Shown: piece after piece, positions 1 through 6,334 of the stretch
Numbering within the stretch: position 1 is the stretch's first letter
Layout: each line of letters begins with the position of its first letter
NCBI GenBank assembly: GCA_964469555.1
Contig: CAYYAQ010000119.1
Location: 1-15,845, forward strand
DNA: 15,845 nt
Origin: CAYYAQ01 sp964469555
Lineage (GTDB): Bacteria > Planctomycetota > UBA1135 > UBA2386
Direction of reading: 5' to 3'
Translations under genes and position numbers: made by a program
The notes under the pieces: model-generated
The model's input: the letters and a program-made list of their open reading frames with translations, nothing else
The model's database searches: none
Told to the model about the DNA's origin: nothing

Positions 1-181
1 GGAGGCCGTAGGCCTTGCTGACGTCGCGGTACACCCGGTCCTCAGACGCGAGGCCGAGTGACACGACGGATCGTTCGAGGGTCATCCCTCGGCTGCGGGC
101 GTGGGCCTTGGCTTTCTCCAGTTGATCTGGCTCGAGGGTGCCGCCGTCCCGGAGCACCCCCTCCAAGTCCTGGCTGCTCAA
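1..181 (-). CDS. GspE/PilB-type secretion ATPase, N-terminal domain (partial, 3' end outside window)
   Basis: Sixty codons are visible before the window ends. The translation has the helix-rich pattern of the N-terminal domain of type II secretion/type IV pilus assembly ATPases: an L-x3-L-x2-G opening (LEGVLRDGG), a QLEKAK helix, a RGMTLERSVVSLGL stretch, and a YRDVSKAYGL end like the 'la...gl' of GspE_N/MshEN repeats. The ATPase core would lie outside the window. I chose the TTG at 181 because it overlaps the stop of the preceding gene as TTGA, a common coupling arrangement. An in-frame GTG a few codons later is an alternative. The upstream neighbour is a secreted DUF1573 protein. The family call rests on pattern only; catalytic motifs cannot be seen. 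Related domains in MshE bind c-di-GMP, but the first Arg of that motif is not evident here. Confidence 0.6.
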   Translation of the reverse strand, partial: MSSQDLEGVLRDGGTLEPDQLEKAKAHARSRGMTLERSVVSLGLASEDRVYRDVSKAYGL

Positions 182-1410
182 CGCAGAATTCCGTTGAAGT
201 TGAACTTCTTGGCGCCGATCGCGGGGTGGTTCAGCTTCAGTTCTATCGCGCCGCGGATGAGGAACCCCTTCACGTCGGGAGCGATCTTCACGGTGACGAC
301 GAGCTTATCGCCGTCCTTCACGGCCACCGCCGTGATGTACTTCTCGGCGAAGGTGAGGCTGGGGAACGTCACGCCCTCGAGTTTGAGATTGAACTTGTCG
401 TTCGGGATGAACGTGATCTTCCGCTCAGCGCCCTTGCCCTTGCGGATCTTGCCGAAGGAAAGGAACGTGCCGGGCTCGATGGTGATCGGCCCCGTGACCG
501 TAGCGATCACGGTGAGGTCGATTTCCTTGCCCTCCCAATCGGTCTTGAACTTGATCGCCGCGCCGCCGGCCTTCGGGTCGGCGTTGGGGCCGAACGTGCC
601 TTCGACCTGCCAGGCCTTCTTGCCGTTGGGTCGCGTGATCTGCTCCTTCTTCGTGATCTTTACGTAGTCGGGGAGCGCGTCGTGGTCGAGCAGCTTGAAG
701 TCCGGCTTGACGTCGGATGCGACCACGAACTTGAAGGTACGCGTGTCGGCCCAGGTCATGTTGTTCAGGAACACGTCGTTCGGCGTGATGTCGAACAGCT
801 TGACGCCCTTGGCCTGCCACGACAGCGTGACCTGGCGCATATCCTCGTCGGAACTCTCTATGGCGAGGGTCGCGTCCTTGTAGCCCTGCAGGCCGCCCAT
901 CTCCATCTCGACCTCGATCTCGCCGACATCCCCGGCCTGGATGTTCATGTGGGTGATTCGATTACGCACCGTCTTGCCTTTCTCCTCCCGCAGTTCGTGG
1001 AGCGAGTTGGCGACGGGCTTCTTGCTGAGCTCGTAGGTCCGCTTGCCTATCTTGATGGTGGCGCGCACGCACTGGCAGCTGCCGGTCAGGTTCTTCCAGA
1101 CATGCTTCTTGTTGGTCGGGTTCTTGAAAGAGAACTTCCCGCTCACCTTCTCCTTGTTCAGGAACTCGCCCATGAACAGCTTGGTCCGGTTGAACCAGGC
1201 ATTCGGCTGGCCGGTCACCATCTGCGGTACGCTCGGCGCGAGCGGTTGCGGCGGCTGCGGGCTGTCGAAATCGGGCGCCTTCTTCGGCACATCGCCCTTC
1301 GAGATCCCGCGGTCCCCATCGCTCTTTTTGGGTGGTTCCACCTGGGCGACAAGGCTGCCCATCACGAGGACCATGGAGGCGATACCGGTCAGGACATGTC
1401 GATTCTTCAT
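178..1410 (-). CDS. Secreted DUF1573-family protein
   Basis: A 410-residue protein with an N-terminal signal peptide (MKNRHVL then a hydrophobic run to about residue 22, likely cut after LVAQ). A Pro-rich linker follows (residues about 25-62), then a DUF1573/Ig-like beta domain. That domain is visible as GKFSFKNPTNKKHVWKN followed by SCQC (Cys112, Cys114), matching the family's 'F.f.N.g...l.i..v..sCgC' pattern. The remaining roughly 280 residues are beta-rich, probably further Ig-like domains. Function is unknown; an envelope or extracellular location is inferred. The frame is open upstream to a TTG at 1491, but the start at 1410 places the signal peptide at the N terminus. A possible -10 (TATACT) lies at 1496-1501, which fits a leader of about 85 nt. 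Met at 1434 is another candidate. No strong Shine-Dalgarno precedes any of these starts. The downstream GspE-like gene overlaps its stop. Confidence 0.75.
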   Translation of the reverse strand: MKNRHVLTGIASMVLVMGSLVAQVEPPKKSDGDRGISKGDVPKKAPDFDSPQPPQPLAPSVPQMVTGQPNAWFNRTKLFMGEFLNKEKVSGKFSFKNPTNKKHVWKNLTGSCQCVRATIKIGKRTYELSKKPVANSLHELREEKGKTVRNRITHMNIQAGDVGEIEVEMEMGGLQGYKDATLAIESSDEDMRQVTLSWQAKGVKLFDITPNDVFLNNMTWADTRTFKFVVASDVKPDFKLLDHDALPDYVKITKKEQITRPNGKKAWQVEGTFGPNADPKAGGAAIKFKTDWEGKEIDLTVIATVTGPITIEPGTFLSFGKIRKGKGAERKITFIPNDKFNLKLEGVTFPSLTFAEKYITAVAVKDGDKLVVTVKIAPDVKGFLIRGAIELKLNHPAIGAKKFNFNGILR

Positions 1411-1476
1411 GGGACGATTGGGTTCATGGCTCATTGCGGTGGAACAACCAGCAGCGGCAGGAGGGGCGGATCCACC

Positions 1477-1503
1477 TTGGTGAACGAGCAAGGACAGTAT
1501 AGC
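1477..1503. promoter_or_regulatory. Divergent promoter region (candidate)
   Basis: The gap between the divergent DUF1573 and lipoprotein genes holds a minus-strand TATACT (1501 down to 1496) suited to a -10 box for the DUF1573 gene. It overlaps a plus-strand TATAGC (1498-1503) preceded at 15 bp by TTGGTG (1477-1482). The -35 partners are weak and the spacing is short, so this is tentative. Confidence 0.3.
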
Positions 1504-1538
1504 CTCCCACGGGAAACAAAAGTGTCGAGAGGATTCCC

Positions 1539-2225
1539 ATGAGACCCGGATTCGCCACGGTATCCCCCCTACTGCTGCTCTTTCCGCTAGGGGGTTGCTG
1601 TTCCATCTCCCAGGGACTTTCCGCGTTGTTTTGCGGTCCGCGGGAGCCGCTGCCCCGACGGGCGAGCCTGACGCCCAACCAGACGCTCAAGACCCTGCTG
1701 GCCGCCATATCCTGCGACGACTCCCGGACGATCTTCAAAGCACTGGGGCCCGACTTCAAGCATCGCAGCCACATCGGTGGGCTCGAGTGGGAGATCGCGT
1801 GGCAGCAGATCAAGAAAGAGACCCCGGGAATCCACCTGGCGTACGAAGCGGAACCACGGGACCCGAAACCCACGGTGCAGGCGCCAACCCCAGCGAGACC
1901 GTTCCCACTGGCTTCTTTCACCCTGACGCTCCCCGGGACGACCATCGAGGTTCGGCTGCGCAAGTACGCCTACTGGAAGATCGTGTTCCAGACCTCGGAC
2001 ATGAAGAACCCCGACGAGGTCTCGCAGCACATCCGGCATCCCGACAAGGCCGTCCTCTGGGCGCCTGACATCCGCCAGGTATCGAAGCTGAAGTGGGTCG
2101 ATCCCAACACGCGCGTCGAGCTGTCGCTGCCTGGCCTGCCATGGCAGGGTGTCGGGATCACCGAGATCCTCAGCGCCGGCGCGGGCATCGAATGGCTCGT
2201 CTACGACTTCCGGATCGTGCAGTAG
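1539..2225 (+). CDS. Putative lipoprotein, unknown family
   Basis: A 228-residue protein and the only convincing plus-strand gene. It starts with a hydrophobic segment ending in a lipobox-like LGGC (residues 17-20), so lipidation at Cys20 and membrane anchoring are likely. A GAGAGGA Shine-Dalgarno (1527-1533) ends 5 nt before the ATG, which supports this start. The mature part is soluble. Trp/Tyr-rich segments include GLEWEIAWQQI (about 80-90) and EVRLRKYAYWKIVF (about 137-150), and residues about 55-85 appear helical. I recognise no family and no catalytic motif. It diverges from the DUF1573 gene and converges on the membrane coiled-coil gene, so it is probably a single transcription unit. 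Coding quality is supported by the RBS, the lipobox and a stop just before a strong hairpin. Confidence 0.7.
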   Translation: MRPGFATVSPLLLLFPLGGCCSISQGLSALFCGPREPLPRRASLTPNQTLKTLLAAISCDDSRTIFKALGPDFKHRSHIGGLEWEIAWQQIKKETPGIHLAYEAEPRDPKPTVQAPTPARPFPLASFTLTLPGTTIEVRLRKYAYWKIVFQTSDMKNPDEVSQHIRHPDKAVLWAPDIRQVSKLKWVDPNTRVELSLPGLPWQGVGITEILSAGAGIEWLVYDFRIVQ

Positions 2226-2243
2226 GGCCCGCTTCAAACACGA

Positions 2244-2274
2244 CCGGCCCGGACGGCAGAGCCATCCGAGCCGG
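2244..2274. terminator. Hairpin between convergent genes, likely bidirectional terminator
   Basis: Stem of 12 Watson-Crick pairs with two mismatches (2249/2269 and 2254/2264) closing on an AGA loop. It lies in the 84-nt gap between two convergent stops (2225 and 2310). No clear T-tract follows on either strand, so it may work with Rho or as a 3'-end stabiliser. Confidence 0.5.
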
Positions 2275-2309
2275 GACGGGAAGACCCGCAAAGATTTCCG
2301 TGTGGTGGA

Positions 2310-3149
2310 CTAGCGGACGACCTCGATGGGAAGCGTGTTGCGGACAGTCAGACCCTTCTTCGTGGGAGCACCTTCAGCGAAGTGCACGCGGATCTCCTTG
2401 ACGATGTCGCGCTTTGGCTTGCTGTCTTCGACCGGGATGCCACTCTCGAAGAAGATGTCGTCTTCGATCATCTTTTGGGCGATGTCCAGACGCTTCTTCA
2501 CGCCTGCCAGAACCTCGGTCGCTTCGCTCAGAGCGCTGTCGTCCAGGTCGAATCGACGGTTGGCTGCGGCCATGGCGTCGAGTTCCTTCTTCTGGACCTT
2601 CAACGCGGCGATCGTGTTGTCCAGGTCAGCCTTGCTCGCCCGAACCGAATCGAGCTTGATCTGCGACGCGACAACTGCCTTGCTCTGACGCTTGATCAAG
2701 GCCCGCTTGCTCTTCAAGATGCCCATGTTGTTCTTGTAGCCCTCGAACGTGCGGGCGAGGTCGATTTCAACGCGGCGATGGGTGTACTCATGGCCCGACA
2801 GGGTGTAGGAGCTGGTCTCGTCGTTGAGGAGTTCGGAGCCCGTCTTGAGCTTCTTCTCCTGCCTCGCGACAGTCTTCTCGAGGCGCGCGACGGCGCGCTG
2901 CAGGTATTCCAACTCGACCACGGCACGGGCGACCTCGAGCTTGCACGCCTTGACTTCCGGGCCGATCGCGAGGACGAGCTTCTCCGCGCGCTTGATCTCG
3001 AACTCGACGGGGATCTTCTTCTTGAAGGTGTCCCGAACCGAGGTGCCTGCGGTTGCGATGTAGCTGCCGAACTGGTCGCCGAGCATGAAGTAGCCGACGG
3101 CCCCGAGGGTGACCACTCCGATGAGCGACCATTTGATGATTTTGAACAT
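2310..3149 (-). CDS. Membrane-anchored coiled-coil protein, planctomycete-type hypothetical
   Basis: A 279-residue protein. One N-terminal TM helix (residues about 5-23) is followed by a short conserved-looking stretch (FGSYIATAGTSVRD, then VPVEFEI-like IPVEFEIKRAEKL). Long heptad-rich coiled coil spans about 68-110 and 143-235, and the tail is short and polar. I recognise this layout from hypothetical proteins of planctomycetes, where they often sit beside sigma/anti-sigma genes; no enzymatic motif is visible. The start is secure: AAGGAGAT lies 6-7 nt before the ATG. It is the last gene of the kinase-sigma cluster, separated from the zinc-finger gene by about 207 nt that hold a 14-bp palindrome, so it may have its own promoter and be a target of the sigma factor. 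A structural or stress-sensing role at the membrane is inference only. Confidence 0.75.
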   Translation of the reverse strand: MFKIIKWSLIGVVTLGAVGYFMLGDQFGSYIATAGTSVRDTFKKKIPVEFEIKRAEKLVLAIGPEVKACKLEVARAVVELEYLQRAVARLEKTVARQEKKLKTGSELLNDETSSYTLSGHEYTHRRVEIDLARTFEGYKNNMGILKSKRALIKRQSKAVVASQIKLDSVRASKADLDNTIAALKVQKKELDAMAAANRRFDLDDSALSEATEVLAGVKKRLDIAQKMIEDDIFFESGIPVEDSKPKRDIVKEIRVHFAEGAPTKKGLTVRNTLPIEVVR

Positions 3150-3180
3150 TCTGGTTATCTCCTTTGCGGTGGGTTCCAGG

Positions 3181-3194
3181 GAGGCATTTGCCTC
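3181..3194. promoter_or_regulatory. Perfect 14-bp palindromic element (GAGGCA-TT-TGCCTC)
   Basis: Two 6-bp inverted arms around TT, 32 nt upstream of the coiled-coil protein start at 3149. It could be an operator or a hairpin in the leader mRNA. In the same gap a 9-mer GTTCCAGGG occurs at 3173-3181 and 3286-3294. No convincing sigma-70 promoter was found in this gap. Confidence 0.35.
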
Positions 3195-3356
3195 ACACAG
3201 ACACCCCTGCGGAGAACCCCGGGCGAGATTTTCAATCCGCTCTTCGAAATGGAGAAAAAGTGCCGCGAACCAGGGCGGGAGCGATGTTCCAGGGCTGGAC
3301 AGGGAATCCGCGCGGTCGGGGACGGGCTGGAGTCGGACGTCTCGAGAACCCGGTGC

Positions 3357-3653
3357 CTAGGCTCCGGACACCCTGCGTATCTCCGATACCGTCGAGTGCA
3401 TCAACCGATCCTTGAAGTCGCCCATCCGCGCCTCGTCGGCGTCCTTCTGCCGGGACTGCAGGTCCTGCAGCACCGAATCGCAGTAGGGGCACTCGCTCTC
3501 CCTGAGGTGGAACTCCATGAACTCCATCGCCCCGGGAGAGAGCGCGCCGCTCTCGTAGGCCTGCACGATGTCCGGATGCGGGCAGGACACGCGTTCCTCC
3601 CGCCAGACGGTGGCGACGGTGAAGGCCAGGAGTTCGTCGTCGTGCTGGGTCAT
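3357..3653 (-). CDS. Small zinc-finger-like protein, putative sigma partner/anti-sigma factor
   Basis: 98 residues with no TM segment. The Cys/His set is Cys24-x-His26 (SCPHPDIV), then His49-x5-Cys55-x2-Cys58 (HLRESECPYC). This resembles the zinc-binding fold of anti-sigma (ZAS) domains, though the His-Cys spacing is longer than the usual H-x3-C-x2-C. The C-terminal 35 residues are helical and charged. The start at 3653 is preferred over longer in-frame starts because the ATG lies 4 nt after the sigma-factor stop and the conserved-looking part begins soon after. Position directly behind an ECF sigma gene suggests it binds and controls that factor. The absence of a membrane anchor means it would act in the cytoplasm. 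Anti-sigma function is inferred from position and Cys/His pattern. Confidence 0.75.
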   Translation of the reverse strand: MTQHDDELLAFTVATVWREERVSCPHPDIVQAYESGALSPGAMEFMEFHLRESECPYCDSVLQDLQSRQKDADEARMGDFKDRLMHSTVSEIRRVSGA

Positions 3654-3657
3654 GGGA

Positions 3658-4308
3658 CTACCTGGAGCCAGGCTCCCAGAGCCCGCCAAACAGGCTGTGA
3701 TTCGGGTCGTTCTGCCGCGCCTTGCCGCGCAGCTTCTCGATCGCCCGGAACTTGATGCCGGCGATCGCCTTCTCGTCGGCGATTCCAAACCGCATCGCCG
3801 CATCCTTGTTCCGGCCACCGAGCACGAACAGGTACTCGAGAACCTGCAGCTTGGTGAACTCGCCCTCATCCCAGAGTTCGGCGACGAATTCCTTGAGGAT
3901 CTTGCCGAGAACCGTCCGACGGCGTCCGGCGTTCTCCTTGTCGACGGCCCCTTCCATGGGTGCCGTGGAATCCACCGGCATGTTGTCGAGCCAGACCATG
4001 CTGGCGTCGCTCTTGTCGCCGCGCTGGGGCGAGATCAGCGGCATCTTGTGCTTGCGGTAGTGGTCGATGACGCGGTTCTTCGCGATGCCGAAGAGGAACT
4101 GATCGAGAGTGTAGGCGTTGTCGAAGTTCGCGATGCCGCGCACTGCGCCGAGGAACACGTCCTGCGTGACGTCTTCCGCCGTCTGGTGGTCCGTCACGTA
4201 GCGGTTGACGAAGAAGTACACCCGCCGGTAGTAGTCCTCCTGGAGTTCACCCCAGGCTTGTTCCTCCATCGCCTGGAGCCGCTCGATACTGTGAACCTCG
4301 ACCGCCAT
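3658..4308 (-). CDS. ECF-type RNA polymerase sigma factor
   Basis: 216 residues. Region 2 spans about 25-88: DYYRRVYFFVNRYV, then the core-binding TAEDVTQDVFLGAVR (43-57), then DQFLFGIAKNRVIDHYRK (69-86) as the promoter -10 helix. A variable linker (about 89-135) is followed by region 4 (about 138-197), with the DNA-binding helix pair in the stretch DAAMRFGIADEKAIAGIKFR. The linker is longer than in most ECF factors and the tail has about 20 extra residues. The ATG lies 6 nt after the kinase stop, with AGGAGGAGG as Shine-Dalgarno. It is flanked by a kinase gene and a zinc-finger gene, which fits the planctomycete ECF types genomically linked to Ser/Thr kinases, where phosphorylation is thought to control the factor. 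The exact ECF group is not determined. Confidence 0.92.
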   Translation of the reverse strand: MAVEVHSIERLQAMEEQAWGELQEDYYRRVYFFVNRYVTDHQTAEDVTQDVFLGAVRGIANFDNAYTLDQFLFGIAKNRVIDHYRKHKMPLISPQRGDKSDASMVWLDNMPVDSTAPMEGAVDKENAGRRRTVLGKILKEFVAELWDEGEFTKLQVLEYLFVLGGRNKDAAMRFGIADEKAIAGIKFRAIEKLRGKARQNDPNHSLFGGLWEPGSR

Positions 4309-4314
4309 ATCCGT

Positions 4315-5589
4315 TCAGCCTCCTCCTAACAAGCCGGTGAACAACACCGCAGCCAATCCGACAAGGAGTCCGATGATGAGGAGGTAGCCGAAGACCCGCA
4401 TCAGAGCGCCGAGGAGCCGCAGCGGAACCCTGATGACGTAGAGCATGCCCCGCCCGAAGACCACGCTGATGATGCGGACCGGGGCGAGCACGACGAAGAT
4501 CGCGAGCTCGAAAATGCTGAAGATCACACGGATCAGACCGCCGAAGATGCCATGCCCGTAGGGTCGATCGTCGACGAGACGGGTCGTCGACGCTTCGCGG
4601 GGAGGCACGGAGCCGTGCGCGGCTTCGAAGGCTGCTCGAGCCGCCGCAGTGGCCTCTGCACCGGCGTCGTGACGGGAGGAGCCTGGCGGGATGATCACGC
4701 TCTCGCCGAGCGCCGCGGGCGCCTGGAGGTCTTTCAGGAGGTCGGTGACCGTCTGGTAGCGTTCGTCCGGATCCTTCGCCATGCAGCGCAGGATCACCCG
4801 GCGTTCCCGGTCTTCGACCACCGGGGGGAATTCCGGCGTCTCGGTCTCGTGCTTGCGCAGCACCTGCCACTCGGTGTCACCCTTAAACGGCACGTCTCCG
4901 GTCATGCACTCGTACAGGATCACGCCGAGGGAGTAGATGTCGCTGCGCGTGTCGCCAATCCGCTGCAGCATCTCGGGCGCCATGTAGTACGGCGTACCCC
5001 GTCCGAACGAGAGCGAGTTGCGTGACTCGGTGACGAGCTTCGAAAGCCCGTAGTCTCCGACCCGGGCGATGTCTCCGCGCAAGAAGATGTTCGCGGGCTT
5101 GAGGTCGAAGTGGACGAGCGAGTGATCGTGGATCGCCTGGATGCCTCGAGCGGCCTGGACGAACATGAGGAGCGCGTCCTCGCGGCTCATCCGGCCCGCT
5201 TCGAGCCGCTTCCGCAGCGTCGACTCGCCGGCATAACTCATCACGATGTACGGGATGCCGTCGACCTCCCCCTTGTCCTCGATGGAGACGAGGTTCGGGT
5301 GGTCGATCTGGGCGAAGTACTTGACCGTTTCCAGTTCGCGGACGACCGCGTCCCGGATGACCTCATCGTCGACCTTCAGGAACTTGATGGCGTAGTCCTT
5401 GCCGATCGATTCCTTGCGCGCCTTGTAGACCAGGCCAAAGACGCCCCCACCGAGCTTGTTGATGATCTCGAAACCGGCGATGTACCCCGGCTTGCGGAAG
5501 TTCACGTAGAACGACTGCCAGTCGATTGGAGGTCGCGGAGACGACGGCTCGGCGAGTGGGGACATTGCTTCCATGGTAACGCCTGGCAT
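4315..5589 (-). CDS. Membrane-anchored Hanks-type Ser/Thr protein kinase
   Basis: 424 residues with a kinase domain at about 40-288. Visible motifs: Gly-rich loop LGGGVFG (46-52), ATP-site Lys69 (DYAIKFLK), alpha-C Glu in VRELETVK (85 or 87), catalytic loop HFDLKPAN (160-167) with Asp162 and Asn167, DYG (179-181) in place of DFG, GTPYYMAPE (198-206), Asp217 in SDIYSLG, and Arg277 in DERYQT. The HRD Arg is Phe, so it is a non-RD kinase that probably does not need activation-loop phosphorylation in the usual way. A linker (about 290-345) leads to hydrophobic segments at about 350-380 and 400-420, so the catalytic domain is cytoplasmic. No extracellular sensor domain follows. The ATG overlaps the previous stop as TGATG. 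Met6 or Met9 are possible alternative starts. The sigma factor encoded next is the obvious candidate substrate. Confidence 0.95.
   Translation of the reverse strand: MPGVTMEAMSPLAEPSSPRPPIDWQSFYVNFRKPGYIAGFEIINKLGGGVFGLVYKARKESIGKDYAIKFLKVDDEVIRDAVVRELETVKYFAQIDHPNLVSIEDKGEVDGIPYIVMSYAGESTLRKRLEAGRMSREDALLMFVQAARGIQAIHDHSLVHFDLKPANIFLRGDIARVGDYGLSKLVTESRNSLSFGRGTPYYMAPEMLQRIGDTRSDIYSLGVILYECMTGDVPFKGDTEWQVLRKHETETPEFPPVVEDRERRVILRCMAKDPDERYQTVTDLLKDLQAPAALGESVIIPPGSSRHDAGAEATAAARAAFEAAHGSVPPREASTTRLVDDRPYGHGIFGGLIRVIFSIFELAIFVVLAPVRIISVVFGRGMLYVIRVPLRLLGALMRVFGYLLIIGLLVGLAAVLFTGLLGGG
4319..4327 (-). promoter_or_regulatory. Shine-Dalgarno of the sigma gene inside the kinase C terminus
   Basis: AGGAGGAGG is formed by the last Gly codons and their neighbour in the kinase gene, about 10 nt before the sigma ATG at 4308. 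It ties sigma translation to the ribosome finishing the kinase. Confidence 0.7.
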
Positions 5590-6194
5590 CAGAGTAGGAC
5601 TAGCGCGAGGGGACCGCTGAGCGCGAGCAGGGCGCCGATCGCGTAGAGCCGCTTGGTCATGTAGCCCCGGGTGAGGCGGTCGATCCAGGTCATGACCAGC
5701 GCCAGGAGACCCCAGAGGCCCAGCATCCCGCCGAATTTGAACGCAAATCGCTTCTCCTCGCGGCGCAGACGGGTCGTCAACCTGCCCCGCTTGCGAAGCG
5801 AACGGGAATCGACCTCATCCAGCAGGAGGAAGGCCTGGTAGCTCTGACCGAAGCCGTGGTCCCGCACCATCAGATCGCGATCGAGGACCTTGGGACCGAG
5901 CCGGTGAAGCTGGTCGCGGGTCCACTCGGTGACGACCCCTTCGCGGACGAAGTCGGGGATCCACTTCGAGGAGATCGCCGCCGCGTGGGCATCGGCGACG
6001 TCGCGGACGCGGTTCTTGTGATCTTCGAGAGCGGTCCGCTCGACGGCGGCCCAGGCCTCCCGTCGCGAGAGTTCCGGCGTGCCGGACACGGTGTAGGCAT
6101 CCGGTTGGGCCGGATCGTGGTCGACCCAGTTCTTGGTCTCTGTGTGTTGCGGGCCCTGCAGCAGCAGACCCATGGCAACCGTCGTCAACAGCAT
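5589..6194 (-). CDS. Predicted membrane protein, unknown family, precedes the kinase
   Basis: 201 residues. The start is supported by AAGGAGG 7 nt before the ATG. The N-terminal dozen residues are hydrophobic (possible weak signal sequence). A charged, helical middle (about 41-148) contains YQAFLLLDEVDSRSL-like and RLRREEKRF segments. The C terminus has two TM helices (about 152-171 and 185-201) joined by WIDRLTRGYMTKRL, a conserved-looking juxtamembrane loop. I do not recognise a named family. Its stop overlaps the kinase ATG by one base, so the two proteins are probably made together and may interact in the membrane; a sensory or partner role for a kinase that lacks its own sensor is inference. 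Confidence 0.75.
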   Translation of the reverse strand: MLLTTVAMGLLLQGPQHTETKNWVDHDPAQPDAYTVSGTPELSRREAWAAVERTALEDHKNRVRDVADAHAAAISSKWIPDFVREGVVTEWTRDQLHRLGPKVLDRDLMVRDHGFGQSYQAFLLLDEVDSRSLRKRGRLTTRLRREEKRFAFKFGGMLGLWGLLALVMTWIDRLTRGYMTKRLYAIGALLALSGPLALVLL

Positions 6195-6238
6195 TGGCGG
6201 TCCTCCTTGAGATCAGCCCCGCATTCCGCGCAAGTCGG

Positions 6239-6266
6239 AGAATATTTCGGAATTGAGGAGTGCCAG
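6239..6266 (-). promoter_or_regulatory. Weak sigma-70-like promoter candidate for the kinase-sigma cluster
   Basis: On the minus strand CTGGCA (6266-6261), 16 bp, then TATTCT (6244-6239), each matching 4 of 6 consensus positions. It lies 45-72 nt before the ATG at 6194, in the 140-nt gap after the FHA-like gene. Confidence 0.22.
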
Positions 6267-6299
6267 TGGGCTCCTTTTGACCGGGGGATCCAAATCGGC

Positions 6300-6318
6300 G
6301 GGCGCGCAACGGGCGCCC
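6300..6318 (-). terminator. GC-rich hairpin after the FHA-like gene
   Basis: GGGCGC/GCGCCC arms around a 7-nt loop, 17 nt past the TAA at 6335-6337. No T-tract follows, so it may only attenuate transcription into the kinase cluster. Confidence 0.28.
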
Positions 6319-6334
6319 AGGTCGTTTACTGGAC

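Noticed and set aside
58..1542. Long plus-strand open frame (494 codons)
   Set aside because: It lies antisense to the DUF1573 gene; the translation is low-complexity and rich in Arg/Leu/Asp, typical of an opposite-strand frame in GC-rich DNA.
3173..3294. Two copies of GTTCCAGGG as a repeat element
   Set aside because: Only two 9-mers 113 bp apart; could be chance in GC-rich DNA, so not listed as a repeat family.
3654..3869. N-terminal extension of the zinc-finger protein into the sigma gene
   Set aside because: The extension is Arg/Ser-rich and is the sigma gene read in another frame; the ATG at 3653 fits the gene spacing.
6250..6270. Possible sigma-54 promoter (TGGCAC) before the two-TM protein gene
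   Set aside because: No TTGC-type -12 element at the required spacing.
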